Notes under the pieces: generated by a model | What the model saw: the letters and a program-made list of their open reading frames with translations, nothing else | Told to the model about the DNA's origin: nothing | The model's database searches: none | DNA from: Spirochaetaceae bacterium | GTDB taxonomy: Bacteria; Spirochaetota; Spirochaetia; Treponematales; Breznakiellaceae | Assembly (NCBI GenBank): GCA_031255115.1 | Contig: JAIRTD010000307.1 | Span: 1 to 6,518, forward strand | Direction of reading: 5' to 3' | DNA: 6,518 bases | Made by a program: the position numbers and the translations under genes | Shown: in pieces, positions 6,421 through 6,518 of the stretch | Numbering within the stretch: the stretch's first letter is position 1 | Layout: each line of letters begins with the position of its first letter

Positions 6421-6518
6421 CTAACGCAGTTTTCCCTTGAATTCCCGCTGGATTTCCCGGTTGATGTCCCGTTCCCGTATATCCGCCCGTTTGTCGTAGT
6501 TTTTTTTGCCCTTGCAGA
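6421..6518 (-). CDS. smpB: SsrA-binding protein SmpB, C-terminal end (cut by the window edge)
   Basis: SmpB binds tmRNA and delivers it to stalled ribosomes for trans-translation. Only the last 31 codons are in view, read on the minus strand to a TAG at 6423-6421. They encode CKGKKNYDKRADIRERDINR followed by EIQREFKGKLR. The KGKKxYDKRxxIxERD pattern is the hallmark of the basic C-terminal tail of SmpB, which reaches into the ribosomal decoding centre and mRNA channel. The gene begins beyond the right edge, so the OB-fold body cannot be judged. It converges on the plus-strand gene ending at 6387, leaving 33 bases between the stops. No tmRNA gene is visible in this window. Identification rests on the short tail but the motif is distinctive. 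Confidence 0.9.
   Translation of the reverse strand, partial: CKGKKNYDKRADIRERDINREIQREFKGKLR

Overview
The window reads as a housekeeping stretch of a spirochaete chromosome, most likely a Treponema-like organism. Supporting this by eye: GC is moderately high (roughly the mid-50s percent, not computed), ATA is used freely for isoleucine, one lipoprotein has a loose spirochaete-style lipobox, and several genes encode envelope proteins of no recognisable family. The taxonomic call is an inference. No mobile element, CRISPR array, rRNA, tRNA or integration scar is visible.

Six plus-strand genes lie almost head-to-tail from 1 to about 5439: the 3' part of an unrecognised gene (1-490), a short lipoprotein (501-1154), trmB for tRNA m7G46 methylation (1159-1830), ligA for NAD+-dependent DNA ligase (1833-3806), and two single-domain membrane proteins (3810-4496 and 4531-5439). 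Gaps between the first five are 2 to 10 bases, and the gap before the sixth is 34 bases, so they look like one transcription unit. The first gene's start lies left of the window, so any promoter for the unit is out of view.

The two membrane proteins after ligA appear to be diverged tandem paralogs. They share an extracytoplasmic domain and a YG[NS]AVH motif near the C-terminus, but have different membrane anchors. This is the most interesting feature here and I know of no description of it.

The 84-base gap at 5440-5523 is the only substantial intergenic region. It holds a weak terminator-like hairpin, a perfect 12-base palindrome and a plausible sigma-70-type promoter for the last plus-strand gene (5524-6387). 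That gene encodes an exported protein whose first half resembles CsgG/TolB-N/LpoB-type periplasmic proteins and whose second half looks like a beta-rich domain.

At the right edge, on the minus strand, the last 31 codons of smpB converge on this gene. The functional themes are translation quality (trmB, smpB), DNA replication and repair (ligA) and the cell envelope (the other genes). I see shared transcription but no evidence of a single dedicated system.
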